A stretch of 63,237 bases of DNA from Actinomycetota bacterium (GTDB lineage: Bacteria > Actinomycetota > Thermoleophilia > Gaiellales > Gaiellaceae), in the NCBI GenBank assembly GCA_900299235.1, contig OMIZ01000030.1:1-63237 (forward strand). Direction: 5' to 3'. A program made the position numbers and the translations under genes. This document shows, one piece after another, positions 45,996 to 54,787 of this stretch; the stretch's first letter is position 1; every line of letters begins with the position of its first letter. The notes under the pieces were generated by a model. The model searched no databases, was not told the origin of the DNA, and worked only from the letters and a program-made list of their open reading frames with translations.

Positions 45996-47362
45996 CCGAC
46001 ATTTCTTGGCGCCACGTCCCAGGCGGGCCGTTTCGCATGGGAAGCGACATCCACCTCGCGTGGCCACCCGAAGCCGATGAGAGTCCCGCGCAGACGGTGA
46101 CGCTCGCGCCATACCGGCTCTCACGCACGCCGGTCACGAACGCGCAGTACCTCGCCTACGTCCAAGCGACAGGCGCACCTGCACCAGGGGGTTGGGACGA
46201 CGGTGCCGTCCCGCCTGGGGAGGGCGAGGTGCCGGTTACGTACGTGTCACTTGGCGAGGCGCTCGCGTTCTGTCGCTGGGCAGGCGTTCGGCTACCGACT
46301 GAAAACGAGTGGGAGGCAGCGGCACGGGGCGGCGACAATCGGCTGTGGCCCTGGGGAGACCTCCCACCGACAGCCGCACACGCACGCTTTGCGGCCGGCA
46401 TCGGGCGCCCTGGCCCTGTAGGCCGACACCTTGCGGGCGCATCGGTCGATGGCGTTCTCGACCTCGCCGGCAACGTCATGGAGTGGGTTGCAGAGAGTCG
46501 AGCCCCCTACACCGACGACCCGGACATCGCGGTCACGCGAGGCGGCTCGTACCTCGACAGCCCCCACGAACTCCGGACGTCATACCGCCGCCCGCAGCAT
46601 CCAGGTGCGCGCGACCACTACATCGGCTTCCGCGTCGCGTGCGCTGCCGACACGAACCCGCAGGGGTTCGAATGGGTTGACCTGCCGGGCGGCAGCGTCA
46701 CCGTTGGACGTGACCCGGTCACCGCAGGCGGCGTCGCCCCAGCCGACGAGCTCCCCCAGCACGTCGTCGACGTCGAACCGTTCGAGATCGGCGCGACCCC
46801 CGTGACAAACGCCCAGTACGCGAGCTTCATCGCTGCGACCGGAGCGGAACCACCACCGCACTGGCGAAGCGCGGAGCCTCCAGCGGCGATCACGTCGCAT
46901 CCCGTCACCTTCGTCGATTGGTTCGACGCAGCGGCGTTTTGCGCGTGGGCGGGCGGACGGCTCCCGACCGAAGCCGAATGGGAGAAGGCCGCCCGCAGCA
47001 TAGACGCGCGCCGCTTCCCCTGGGGCGACGAACCTGACCCGTCGCGTGCGCACATCGGCGCTGGGCCGAAGGCAGGCGCCACCGCGGTCGTTGGCAGCCA
47101 CCAGGGCGGGGCAAGTCCGTACGGTCTGCTTGACGCCGCCGGCAACGTTTGGGAGTGGGTCGCAAGCGCGTACGCCCCATACCCCTACGCGGCGACCGAC
47201 GGGCGAAACGACCCGCGCGGAACACCCGAACGCGTGCTGCGGGGTGGCTCATTCGCCAGCCCGTCCCTCGACTACGCTCGCTGTGCCATGCGCAGCCGCA
47301 GCCGCCCAGGACGCCGTCAACTACACATTGGCTTTCGTATCGCGAGAGGAGCGACCCCATGA
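45992..47362 (+). CDS. tandem FGE/SUMF1-fold protein lacking the catalytic cysteines
   Basis: Two complete formylglycine-generating-enzyme folds in one 456-residue chain: domain 1 (about 1-215) and domain 2 (about 220-455), each with the family blocks TPVTNAQY, WAG-x-RLPTE-x-EWE-x-AAR, DLAGNVMEW or DAAGNVWEW, and RGGSY or RGGSF. In true FGE two cysteines follow the GGS block to bind copper; here RGGSYLDSPHE and RGGSFASPSLDYA have none at those sites. It therefore is unlikely to oxidise sulphatase cysteines, and no sulphatase gene is nearby. Role unknown; it sits inside the catabolic unit with GTGA and ATGA overlaps. Confidence 0.85.
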   Translation: MTDISWRHVPGGPFRMGSDIHLAWPPEADESPAQTVTLAPYRLSRTPVTNAQYLAYVQATGAPAPGGWDDGAVPPGEGEVPVTYVSLGEALAFCRWAGVRLPTENEWEAAARGGDNRLWPWGDLPPTAAHARFAAGIGRPGPVGRHLAGASVDGVLDLAGNVMEWVAESRAPYTDDPDIAVTRGGSYLDSPHELRTSYRRPQHPGARDHYIGFRVACAADTNPQGFEWVDLPGGSVTVGRDPVTAGGVAPADELPQHVVDVEPFEIGATPVTNAQYASFIAATGAEPPPHWRSAEPPAAITSHPVTFVDWFDAAAFCAWAGGRLPTEAEWEKAARSIDARRFPWGDEPDPSRAHIGAGPKAGATAVVGSHQGGASPYGLLDAAGNVWEWVASAYAPYPYAATDGRNDPRGTPERVLRGGSFASPSLDYARCAMRSRSRPGRRQLHIGFRIARGATP

Positions 47363-48501
47363 CCACCCACGTCGACCCAGACCGACTGCGCGACACCACA
47401 CTTGCGCTCGTTGACATCCCGTCCCCCACGGGCGACACCGCCGAGGTCGCACACGCGTACGCGGCGCTGCTCAAGGAGGTCGGCATGGAGGTCGAGGTGC
47501 TGACCGAGCCGTTCCCGAAGACACCAATCGTCATCGGAACGCTCAAGGGTGACCGACCCGGGCCACGGTTTGTGTTCAGCGGCCACCTCGACACCGTTCC
47601 GATCGACCATGCGCCCCCCTACGTCGACGGCGACCGGATCTACGGCCGCGGCTCAACCGACATGAAGGGGCCGTGCGCGTGTGCCGCCGAAGCTGTTCGG
47701 GTCATCCATTCGAGCGGTCAGTCGTTTAGCGGCGAGATCGTGATCGTCGCGATCGGCCTGCACGAGGCGCCCGGTGGGCGCGGCGAAGACCTCACGTGGC
47801 TCCTGCACGAGCACGGCTTCACCGCCGACATGGCGGTCGTGTGCGAGCTGTCGGCGCACAACGTCGCCGTGGCCCATATGGGACAGGCGACGGTCGAGAT
47901 CACCGTCTCACGACCCGGCGAGGCAACTCACGAGCTCCGCACCCCTGCTGGCACACCGAACCCGATCCACGGTGCCGCGCGCGTTGTCGATGCCGTGAAG
48001 GCACGCAACGAAGAGCTCTCGGCGACGACCTACCCATGGGTCGGCCCGGAGACGTACTTCATCGGAGAGATCCACGGCGGCGACTTCTACAACCGCTTCC
48101 CCAACAGCTGCCGGATCGTCGGTACACGGCGCTGGGCACCAGGCAACACGATCGAGGCTGTGCGCGCCGAGTACGACGCATTGCTCGCCCGAGTCGCCGA
48201 AGAGACAGGCCTCGATATCACGCTTGACCTGAAGCTCGTGCGCGGCGCCTACTCGATCGACGAGAACGCACCGCTGCTCAAGGCGCTCCAGGCGGCGTAC
48301 AAAGACGTTACGGGCGACGAACTGAAGCCGGTCGGCATCAAGACCGTCGCTGATGGCGCCCTGTTCTCGGCGGCCGGGATCCCAACCGTGTACCACGGAC
48401 CATTTGGGGAGGGCGCGCACGGCGATGTCGAGTACATCACGGTCGGGGAACTCGTTCGGGCGACGGAGGTGTACCTCGCGATGCTTCGGAAGCTCCTGTG
48501 A
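47359..48501 (+). CDS. M20 family metallopeptidase/deacylase (ArgE/DapE-like)
   Basis: Two-zinc amidohydrolase of the M20 family: SGHLDTVPIDH (first His and following Asp), GRGSTDMKGPCACAA (bridging Asp), an acidic pair near IGLHEAPGGRGED, and the last His in GEGAHGDVEY. A lid domain with HELRTPAGTPNPIHGA is present. It would remove N-acyl groups from amino acids or split dipeptides. Start ATG overlaps the FGE-like stop as ATGA; the frame upstream is a shadow. The gene fits the amide-hydrolysing theme of the unit. Confidence 0.9.
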   Translation: MTTHVDPDRLRDTTLALVDIPSPTGDTAEVAHAYAALLKEVGMEVEVLTEPFPKTPIVIGTLKGDRPGPRFVFSGHLDTVPIDHAPPYVDGDRIYGRGSTDMKGPCACAAEAVRVIHSSGQSFSGEIVIVAIGLHEAPGGRGEDLTWLLHEHGFTADMAVVCELSAHNVAVAHMGQATVEITVSRPGEATHELRTPAGTPNPIHGAARVVDAVKARNEELSATTYPWVGPETYFIGEIHGGDFYNRFPNSCRIVGTRRWAPGNTIEAVRAEYDALLARVAEETGLDITLDLKLVRGAYSIDENAPLLKALQAAYKDVTGDELKPVGIKTVADGALFSAAGIPTVYHGPFGEGAHGDVEYITVGELVRATEVYLAMLRKLL

Positions 48502-49592
48502 GTCGCGTCCTGGGCGACATGCCGTCGCGAACGTTTGCGGAGCGCTGGCCGGATCTTCTACCGATCGGCGGTCACCCGGCCGTCGACATGCCCCCACACG
48601 TCGTCGAGGCTGTGACTGCTGCTGCGGCGCACCCGACGTACGCGCCGACCTACGGGATGCCCGCGTTGCGTGAGGCGATTGCCTCCTCGATGAGCGTGGA
48701 GCTTGGCCACCCGATCGATCCTGAGACGCAGGTGCTGATCACGGTGGGAGGCATGCAGGGTCTCTATCTTGCGGCGCAGACGTTCGGTGAGAACTGCGTC
48801 GTTCACGCCCCGACGTTCTTCTTCCCGCAGGTGATTGACGCGGTGGGCGGCTACTGCGTCGCGACGGGGGGCGTCGATGGACGTCCCGATTGGGAGGCGT
48901 GGGGTGCGGCGATCGGCCCAGACACGACCATGGCGATCGTCAACGCGCCCGTGAATCCCGTTGGCTACGTGATGCGGCCCGAGGATCTCGATGCGATCGT
49001 CGCCGGTCTCGACGGCTCGCCAGCGTTGCTGCTCTCAGACGAGGCGTACACGGGGGTCACCTACGACGGCCACATTCACCTCTCGCCTGCATCGCACCCG
49101 GAGCTTGCTGATCGCACGCTTGTGCTGCGGAGCTTCTCGAAGACGCATGCCATGGCGGCGTGGCGTGTCGGCTACGCCGTTGGTCCGGCGAAGGTGATCG
49201 CGCGGATGGCGACGGCGCTGCAGTGGCAGGCGCTCGCGATTGATGGGATCGCTCAGGCGGCGGCGCTTGCGGCGTACACGGGGCCGCAGGGGTGGCTTGA
49301 GGCGGCGAAGGCTGAGCTTGCCGAGATGCGCCCGAAGGCGATCGCGGCGGCGAACGCAACGGGGGTGTTCTGCGCTGAGCTTCCCGAGGCGTGCGCGTTC
49401 ATCTGGGCGGCGGTCAAGGGTGACGAAGACGAGTGGAGTGAGCGTCTTGCCCGCGACCATGGCATCACCGCGATCCCGGGCCGGCACTTCCATGCCTCGA
49501 CGCCCCACCTGCGCATCCCCTTCGGCGGCCGCGCGCCGGCCCGCCAGGCGCTCCTCGACGAACTCGCAAAGCTCGCCGGCGCGCTCGCGTAA
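48498..49592 (+). CDS. class I/II PLP aminotransferase
   Basis: Fold type I aminotransferase of 364 residues: PTYGMPALREAIA, GGMQGLYLAAQ, NAPVNPVGYV, LLSDEAYTGVTYDG and the PLP Lys in LRSFSKTHAMAAWRVGYAVG; the carboxylate-binding Arg is in PHLRIPFGG. It is the last gene of the 10-gene rightward unit and would move the amino group of the released amino acid to a keto acid. Overlaps the peptidase stop as GTGA. Substrate unknown. Confidence 0.9.
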   Translation: MSRVLGDMPSRTFAERWPDLLPIGGHPAVDMPPHVVEAVTAAAAHPTYAPTYGMPALREAIASSMSVELGHPIDPETQVLITVGGMQGLYLAAQTFGENCVVHAPTFFFPQVIDAVGGYCVATGGVDGRPDWEAWGAAIGPDTTMAIVNAPVNPVGYVMRPEDLDAIVAGLDGSPALLLSDEAYTGVTYDGHIHLSPASHPELADRTLVLRSFSKTHAMAAWRVGYAVGPAKVIARMATALQWQALAIDGIAQAAALAAYTGPQGWLEAAKAELAEMRPKAIAAANATGVFCAELPEACAFIWAAVKGDEDEWSERLARDHGITAIPGRHFHASTPHLRIPFGGRAPARQALLDELAKLAGALA

Positions 49593-49607
49593 CCCTCGCC
49601 CCTTCGA

Positions 49608-49640
49608 GCCATGCCCTGGGGACAGTCCCCCGGCCATGGC
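49608..49640. terminator. hairpin after the aminotransferase gene
   Basis: Nested inverted repeat: GCCATG (49608-49613) with CATGGC (49635-49640) outside and GGGGAC-A-GTCCCC (49618-49630) inside. It lies 16 bases after the stop at the end of the rightward unit. There is no T tract, so it may be a processing or rho-independent-like end structure rather than a textbook terminator. Confidence 0.45.
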
Positions 49641-49706
49641 TACAAGGGACAGTGGTGGTTGGCAACAGCAGGGGCAGAGCGCACCAGCGAGGCACCAGCG
49701 TCCATC

Positions 49707-49745
49707 TCAGCCCTGTCCCGGTGTCTGACACCGGGACAGGGCTGA
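49707..49745. terminator. 17-bp perfect hairpin between convergent genes
   Basis: TCAGCCCTGTCCCGGTG (49707-49723) is followed by TCTGA and its exact reverse complement (49729-49745). It sits two bases from the stop of the leftward amidohydrolase gene, in the gap between two converging units, which suits a bidirectional terminator. There is no T tract, and the motif might be a dispersed palindromic element. Confidence 0.55.
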
Positions 49746-49746
49746 A

Positions 49747-51288
49747 CTAGGCACGCAGGATGCCGCCGGGGCGGGCGCCGGTGGGCACGCCGTCGCGCAC
49801 CACGCGCTCGCCGGCAACCCACACCCCGCGCACACCATCGGGGCTGCGCTTCGGATCGTCGTAGGTCGCGGTATCGATGTAGCGCGCCGGGTCGAGCAGC
49901 ACCAGATCCGCACGCTTGCCAACTTCGATCCGCCCACGGTCGGTAAGCCCGACCCGCTTCGCCGCCCGCTCGGTGAGCCGCGCAACCCCCTCCTCAACCG
50001 CAACGAGCCCGTCGCGCACCACGAACCGCCCAAAGAACCGCGGCGCCGTCCCGTAAAGCCGCGGATGCGGCAGCTCACCAAAGATGCCGTCAGAGCCAAC
50101 GAGGTGCAGACGATGCGCCGCGATCGTGCGTACAGCCTCGTCAGACGCGTAGTGCAGCACCATCGGCACCGCAAGCTCCGACTCGACAAGCAGATCGCAC
50201 ACCGCGTCGACCACCGTCACGCCACGCTCGTCAGCATGTTCAGCGAGCGATCGGCCACGCACAACGACGTTCTCGCCACCAAGCGTGCCCAGGATGTTCT
50301 CCCAACCCGGCAGCCCATCCGCAACATCACGGGCGATCCGCGCACGCTCAGCAGCATCGGCCGCCCGCGCGAGCGTGGCCGCAGCACCGCCCTCCTGCGC
50401 CCACCCTGGCAGCAGACTCGCGAGCAGCGTCGCCCCCGCACCGTACGGGTACTGGTCGAAGGTCAGATCGATCTCCCGCGAAGCCTCGTCGAGCAGCGCA
50501 AGCAACGCATCGACCTGGCTGTCATCGCCAAGCGACTTCAAGTGGGACAGGTGGAGCGGGGCGCCCGAGCGGCGCGCGACATCGATCATCTCCCGCACCG
50601 CCGGCAGAAGCCCAGCCCCCTCGTTGCGAACGTGCGGCACGAGCGGCGCACCAAACGGCGCCGCCTCCTGCGCGACCGCAAACAGCTCCTCCGTATCGCC
50701 ATAGGCCCCGGGGATATAGACGAGTCCGAACGAGAGCATGCGCGCACCAGCCTCGAGCCCCAGCCGCACCTCCCGCTTCATCGCAACAAGCTGCTCCGCC
50801 GACGGGGCGACCCGACCGTCGCCGAGCACCGTGTCACGCACGGCCCCATGACCGATCGAAGGGACGAGCGTGAGCGCCGGCCGCGTCGTCGCGAGGTCGT
50901 CGAGGTACTCCGCGAACGTCGTCCACGGCCACACCGCCGGCCCGCTGCCCTCGAGCGCACGCAGGTAGTTCTGGCGCGCCCCAGCACGCCCAGGCGCAAC
51001 CGGCGCTGGCGCCAACCCGTCGGGGTTAATCACAAGCGTCGTGAACCCCTGTAGCAGCGCCGGGGTGAGGAGGGGGTCGTCGTACGATGCAAGCGCCGCA
51101 TGGATGTGCAGGTCGATGAACCCGGGACAGAGGATCAGTCCCGACCCGTCAATTACCTCGGCAGCATCCACACCCGTGAGATCACCAACCGCAGTGATCT
51201 GGCCGTCCGCGACACCAACATCAGCAGCGAGCGCGGCGCCTTCTCCGGGATAGACCGTCGCACCGTGAACGACGAGATCGAACGCCAT
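49747..51288 (-). CDS. D-aminoacylase-like amidohydrolase (atypical metal site)
   Basis: Amidohydrolase superfamily with GFIDLHIHAALASYDDP, VPHVRNEG, HLSHLKSLG and VGSDGIFGELPHPR. In D-aminoacylases a Cys in a V-x-G-N-C-G block binds metal; here the corresponding stretch reads TTLVINPDGLAPAP with no Cys, so the site is altered. I chose ATG at 51288, two bases after the SDR stop; the frame upstream of it overlaps the SDR gene and is a shadow. 513 residues. Probably hydrolyses an N-acyl or cyclic amide, but the changed ligand makes substrate inference weak. Confidence 0.85.
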   Translation of the reverse strand: MAFDLVVHGATVYPGEGAALAADVGVADGQITAVGDLTGVDAAEVIDGSGLILCPGFIDLHIHAALASYDDPLLTPALLQGFTTLVINPDGLAPAPVAPGRAGARQNYLRALEGSGPAVWPWTTFAEYLDDLATTRPALTLVPSIGHGAVRDTVLGDGRVAPSAEQLVAMKREVRLGLEAGARMLSFGLVYIPGAYGDTEELFAVAQEAAPFGAPLVPHVRNEGAGLLPAVREMIDVARRSGAPLHLSHLKSLGDDSQVDALLALLDEASREIDLTFDQYPYGAGATLLASLLPGWAQEGGAAATLARAADAAERARIARDVADGLPGWENILGTLGGENVVVRGRSLAEHADERGVTVVDAVCDLLVESELAVPMVLHYASDEAVRTIAAHRLHLVGSDGIFGELPHPRLYGTAPRFFGRFVVRDGLVAVEEGVARLTERAAKRVGLTDRGRIEVGKRADLVLLDPARYIDTATYDDPKRSPDGVRGVWVAGERVVRDGVPTGARPGGILRA

Positions 51289-51290
51289 CG

Positions 51291-52046
51291 CTACACCGTG
51301 GCGGTCAGGCCGCCGTCCACGTACAGGATCTGACCGTTGACGAAATCCGACGCGCGGGAGGCAAGGAAGACGACCGCACCGGCAAGCTCCTCGGGCTGCG
51401 CCCAACGCCCTGACGGAATGCGGGCTCGCAACCACGCCGAGAACTCCGCGTCGTCCTCGAGCACCTTCGTGAGCTCCGTCGAGAAGTACCCCGGCCCGAT
51501 CGCGTTCGCCTGAATTCCAAGCGGCGCCCATTCGGCGCACATCGCACGGGTGAGCATCCGGATGCCGCCCTTGGTGGAGGCGTACGGCGCGTTCATCACG
51601 CGCCCGAGTTCGCTTAGCACCGAGCCGATGTTGATCACCTTGCCGTAGCCCCGCTCGATCATCCCGGGCACGACGGTACGGGCGACGAGAAACGTGCTCG
51701 TCAGATTGCCGTCGATGATCTGCTGCCACTCCTCGACCGAGTACTCGAGGATGCGCTTGCGGTTCGTAATGCCTGCGTTGTTGACGAGGATGTCGACGCC
51801 AGCGAGCACCGGAGCAGCAGCCGCGACCGACGCAGCATCCGAGACATCAAAGGCGCAGGCGACGGCGTCGAGACCGTCTGAGCGGAACGCATCTGCCCGT
51901 TCCTCGGCCGCCTCGGCAGAGCGACCGTTGATGATCACACGCGCTCCTGCCTCGCCAACGGCACGGGCGAGCGCCACGCCGAGGCCTCGCGTTGAGCCGG
52001 TCACAAGCGCTGTGCGACCCGTCAGATCGAAGAGGTCGCTGCTCAT
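51291..52046 (-). CDS. short-chain dehydrogenase/reductase
   Basis: Classical SDR of 251 residues: TGSTRGLG cofactor loop, NNAG, catalytic Ser in NIGSVLSELG, the Y-x-x-x-K in APYASTKGG, and GPGYFSTEL. The closest named relatives by pattern are gluconate 5-dehydrogenase/KduD-type enzymes. Arg and Ser after strand 2 (INGRSAE) fit NADP preference. Lies between the CocE and amidohydrolase genes in the leftward unit. Confidence 0.9.
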   Translation of the reverse strand: MSSDLFDLTGRTALVTGSTRGLGVALARAVGEAGARVIINGRSAEAAEERADAFRSDGLDAVACAFDVSDAASVAAAAPVLAGVDILVNNAGITNRKRILEYSVEEWQQIIDGNLTSTFLVARTVVPGMIERGYGKVINIGSVLSELGRVMNAPYASTKGGIRMLTRAMCAEWAPLGIQANAIGPGYFSTELTKVLEDDAEFSAWLRARIPSGRWAQPEELAGAVVFLASRASDFVNGQILYVDGGLTATV

Positions 52047-52052
52047 GGCGCG

Positions 52053-53762
52053 CTAGCGCGGAATGATCGGGAGCACGATGTGCGACGGGTACACGCTTGA
52101 GTGGAGCACCGTCTGGTGGGCCACCTCCATGCGGGTACCGCGGCCGACATCCTCGCCCGTGTTCAGGTTCCGCGAGAAGCGCGGGAAGCTTGAGCTCGTC
52201 ACATCGAGCCGCAGTTGGTGTCCTCGCTTGAACACCATGGCTGTCGGGTAGACGCGGATCTTGAACTCGGCAACTTCGCCGGGGGTCAACAACTCCTGGT
52301 GGTCGAGACCGTTGCGGTAGCGCGCGCGGAGGATCCCCTCAGTGACGAAGATCGCCTTGCCGTTTGGATGGACGTCAACGAGGCGCACGATGAAGTCGGT
52401 GTCGAGCGCGCTGGAGGCGGCGTAGAGCACCATCTCGATCGGCCCGTTGACCTCGAGATCATCCTCGAGCGGGGCGCTCGTGTAACAGAGCACATCGTCG
52501 CGCCGTTCGAGCACACGCTGGTCGCGTGGGCCTGGCAGCACCGGGCGCTGCGCGCCCTGGGTCATTGTGAGCACCGAGTTGACGCCACCGATCGTCGGAA
52601 CCGGGTCGGCCGGGTCGTAGGAGTAGTGGTCGGTGGGCTCGGAGCCGGGAGCGTCCATCGAGAGCGTTCCGTCGCCTTGCATCGTGTTCGCACGGCCGCC
52701 GGAATGGAGGTACCAGGGCGTGTAAACCGTGCGGGCGAGCGGCCACTCGTTCTCGCCGCGCCACTCGTTGTCGCCCATCACGAAGAGCTCAGCGGGTGAG
52801 CGCGACTCCCAGTCGTTGTCGGCGTCCTTCAGGTAGCGGTCGTAGAACGCGAGCTCATGCTCGCGGATCACGGTGACCGACTTCGGCCCCATGTCGACGT
52901 CGCCCTTGAACGTCTCGACCTCTTCCTCGTGCGACCACGGCCCGATCATCACGCGACTTGGCACACGATCGCCGATCGCCGCGAATTTCCGCAGGTGCGA
53001 GCCGCAGTACGGGTCGAACCAGCCACCTTGCTGGAAGATCGGAACGTTGACGCGCTCGGGGCGGTGGACGAACTGCTGCCAGTACTCGTCGTTGTCCTGG
53101 TGATCCCACCAGAGGCGCCAGTAGTCGACCTTGCGGCCAATCGTCACCTCGTCGAGTTCGATCAGCGGCAGGTGGTTGAGGATGCGGTCGTTCAGGATCA
53201 GCTCGGCGGCGTTCGGCCCGGTAATCAGGGCCATCGCGCTCGTCCAGAGCGCACCCGCGCCAAGCGTCAGGGCAAGCTGGAAGGCACCGCCGGTGAAGTA
53301 GCCGTCGGCGTAGTAGTCGTCGTGGATGACCTGCGGTGCGACGCACTGGAGGTTTGGGTGACCGCCAGCGTTGATGAGCTGCCACTGGACGACGCCGCCG
53401 TAGCTGCGCCCCCACGTGCCGAGCCGACCGTTCGACCATGGCTGGGCCGCAACCCAGTCGAGCGAATCCTGCGCGTCGGGACCGTCGAGCTCCCAGGCGA
53501 CAAACTCGCCTTCCGATTCGTAGCGGCCGCGAACGTCGAGCACGACGGCTGAATATCCGCGCTTGGCGAACCAGGCACCCCAGGTGATGAAGCGCTCACG
53601 CGTCGATTCGTACGGCGTCCACTGCACGATCGTCGGTGTTGGGCCAGCACCAATGCCGAGGTAGACATCGGCGGAGAGGTGGATACCGTCGCGCGTCGGA
53701 ACGCGCTGATCGTGCAGCACGCGGACGTCGTAGCGAGGCTCCGACACGTCCGCGCGGCTCAC
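52053..53762 (-). CDS. CocE/NonD family hydrolase, copy 3
   Basis: 569-residue S15/CocE hydrolase with canonical nucleophile elbow [12 protein letters not shown], acid in [12 protein letters not shown] and His in [12 protein letters not shown], then the beta-rich C-terminal domain ([40 protein letters not shown]). It is only distantly related to copies 1 and 2. The GTG at 53762 overlaps the ATPase stop as GTGA, and the protein then begins [19 protein letters not shown] as usual for the family. Confidence 0.9.
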   Translation of the reverse strand: MSRADVSEPRYDVRVLHDQRVPTRDGIHLSADVYLGIGAGPTPTIVQWTPYESTRERFITWGAWFAKRGYSAVVLDVRGRYESEGEFVAWELDGPDAQDSLDWVAAQPWSNGRLGTWGRSYGGVVQWQLINAGGHPNLQCVAPQVIHDDYYADGYFTGGAFQLALTLGAGALWTSAMALITGPNAAELILNDRILNHLPLIELDEVTIGRKVDYWRLWWDHQDNDEYWQQFVHRPERVNVPIFQQGGWFDPYCGSHLRKFAAIGDRVPSRVMIGPWSHEEEVETFKGDVDMGPKSVTVIREHELAFYDRYLKDADNDWESRSPAELFVMGDNEWRGENEWPLARTVYTPWYLHSGGRANTMQGDGTLSMDAPGSEPTDHYSYDPADPVPTIGGVNSVLTMTQGAQRPVLPGPRDQRVLERRDDVLCYTSAPLEDDLEVNGPIEMVLYAASSALDTDFIVRLVDVHPNGKAIFVTEGILRARYRNGLDHQELLTPGEVAEFKIRVYPTAMVFKRGHQLRLDVTSSSFPRFSRNLNTGEDVGRGTRMEVAHQTVLHSSVYPSHIVLPIIPR

Positions 53763-54787
53763 GCCGTTGACCCGGTGGTCTCGGGAATCGGCGACCCGGC
53801 AAAGTGGCAGGCCACGAAGTGACCTTCGCCGTTCTTCGCAAGCGGCGGCTCTTCCGTGGAGCAGATGCTCTGTGCGATCGGACAGCGCGTGCGGAAGCGG
53901 CACCCGGAGGGTGGGTTGATCGGGCTCGGCACGTCGCCCGAGAGCACGATGCGACGCCGGGTGCGGCTCGGATCGGGCTGTGGGATCGCCGAGAGCAGCG
54001 CGACGGTGTACGGGTGTAGCGGCCGGGCGAAGAGATCGGCCGCGTCGGCCATCTCAACGATCTTGCCGAGGTACATCACGGCGACACGGTCGGCGATGTA
54101 GCCGACGACCGCCAGATCGTGTGCGACGAAGACGTAGGTGAGGCCGAACGCCTGCTTGAGCTCGACGAGCAGGTTGAGCACCTGCGACTGGATCGACACG
54201 TCGAGCGCGGATACTGGCTCGTCGGCGACGATCAGCTTCGGCTGCAGGACGAGCGCGCGAGCGATGCCGAGACGCTGCCGCTGACCACCCGAGAACTGGT
54301 GCGGGTAGCGGTTGAGCGTCTCAGGGCCAAGCCCGACGCGCTCAAGGACGTCCTTCACTTTGTCGAGGCGCTCTTCCCGCGGGATGTTGTGGATCGCGAG
54401 TCCTTCGCCGACGAGCTGTTTGACCTGCATGCGCGGGTCGAGCGAGCCGACGGAGTCCTGGAAGATGATCTGCAGGTCTCGACGCTTCGTCTTCATGGCG
54501 CGCGTCGGGAGATCGGTGAGCTCTTCGCCGTCGAAGCGGATCGAGCCTGACGTGGGTTCGATCAGGCGAAGCAGTGTGCGGCCGAGCGTCGATTTGCCAC
54601 ATCCTGACTCGCCCACGAGGCCGATGGTCTCACCACGACGAACCTCGAGATTGATGCCGTCGACTGCTTTGACGTGGCCGACTGTGCGCTTCAGCAGCCC
54701 TGCGCGCACCGGGAAGTGCTTGACGAGGTCTGTTGCGGTCAGCAGCGGCTCTGTCGCCGCAGCCGTCGTTTCGGTCACTTCACTCAC
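53759..54787 (-). CDS. oligopeptide ABC transporter ATPase (DppF/OppF type)
   Basis: ABC ATPase with Walker [14 protein letters not shown]-loop [12 protein letters not shown], signature [15 protein letters not shown], Walker [14 protein letters not shown] and the oligopeptide-transporter C-terminal cysteine cluster [14 protein letters not shown]. The [14 protein letters not shown] start of the ATPase domain is typical of the F subunit. I use the GTG at 54787, which overlaps the DppD-like stop. Powers peptide import with the permeases of the divergent unit. Confidence 0.92.
   Translation of the reverse strand: MSEVTETTAAATEPLLTATDLVKHFPVRAGLLKRTVGHVKAVDGINLEVRRGETIGLVGESGCGKSTLGRTLLRLIEPTSGSIRFDGEELTDLPTRAMKTKRRDLQIIFQDSVGSLDPRMQVKQLVGEGLAIHNIPREERLDKVKDVLERVGLGPETLNRYPHQFSGGQRQRLGIARALVLQPKLIVADEPVSALDVSIQSQVLNLLVELKQAFGLTYVFVAHDLAVVGYIADRVAVMYLGKIVEMADAADLFARPLHPYTVALLSAIPQPDPSRTRRRIVLSGDVPSPINPPSGCRFRTRCPIAQSICSTEEPPLAKNGEGHFVACHFAGSPIPETTGSTA

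Noticed and set aside
45992-47362. True formylglycine-generating enzyme
   Set aside because: Both copper/catalytic cysteines are missing in each domain and there is no sulphatase in the window.
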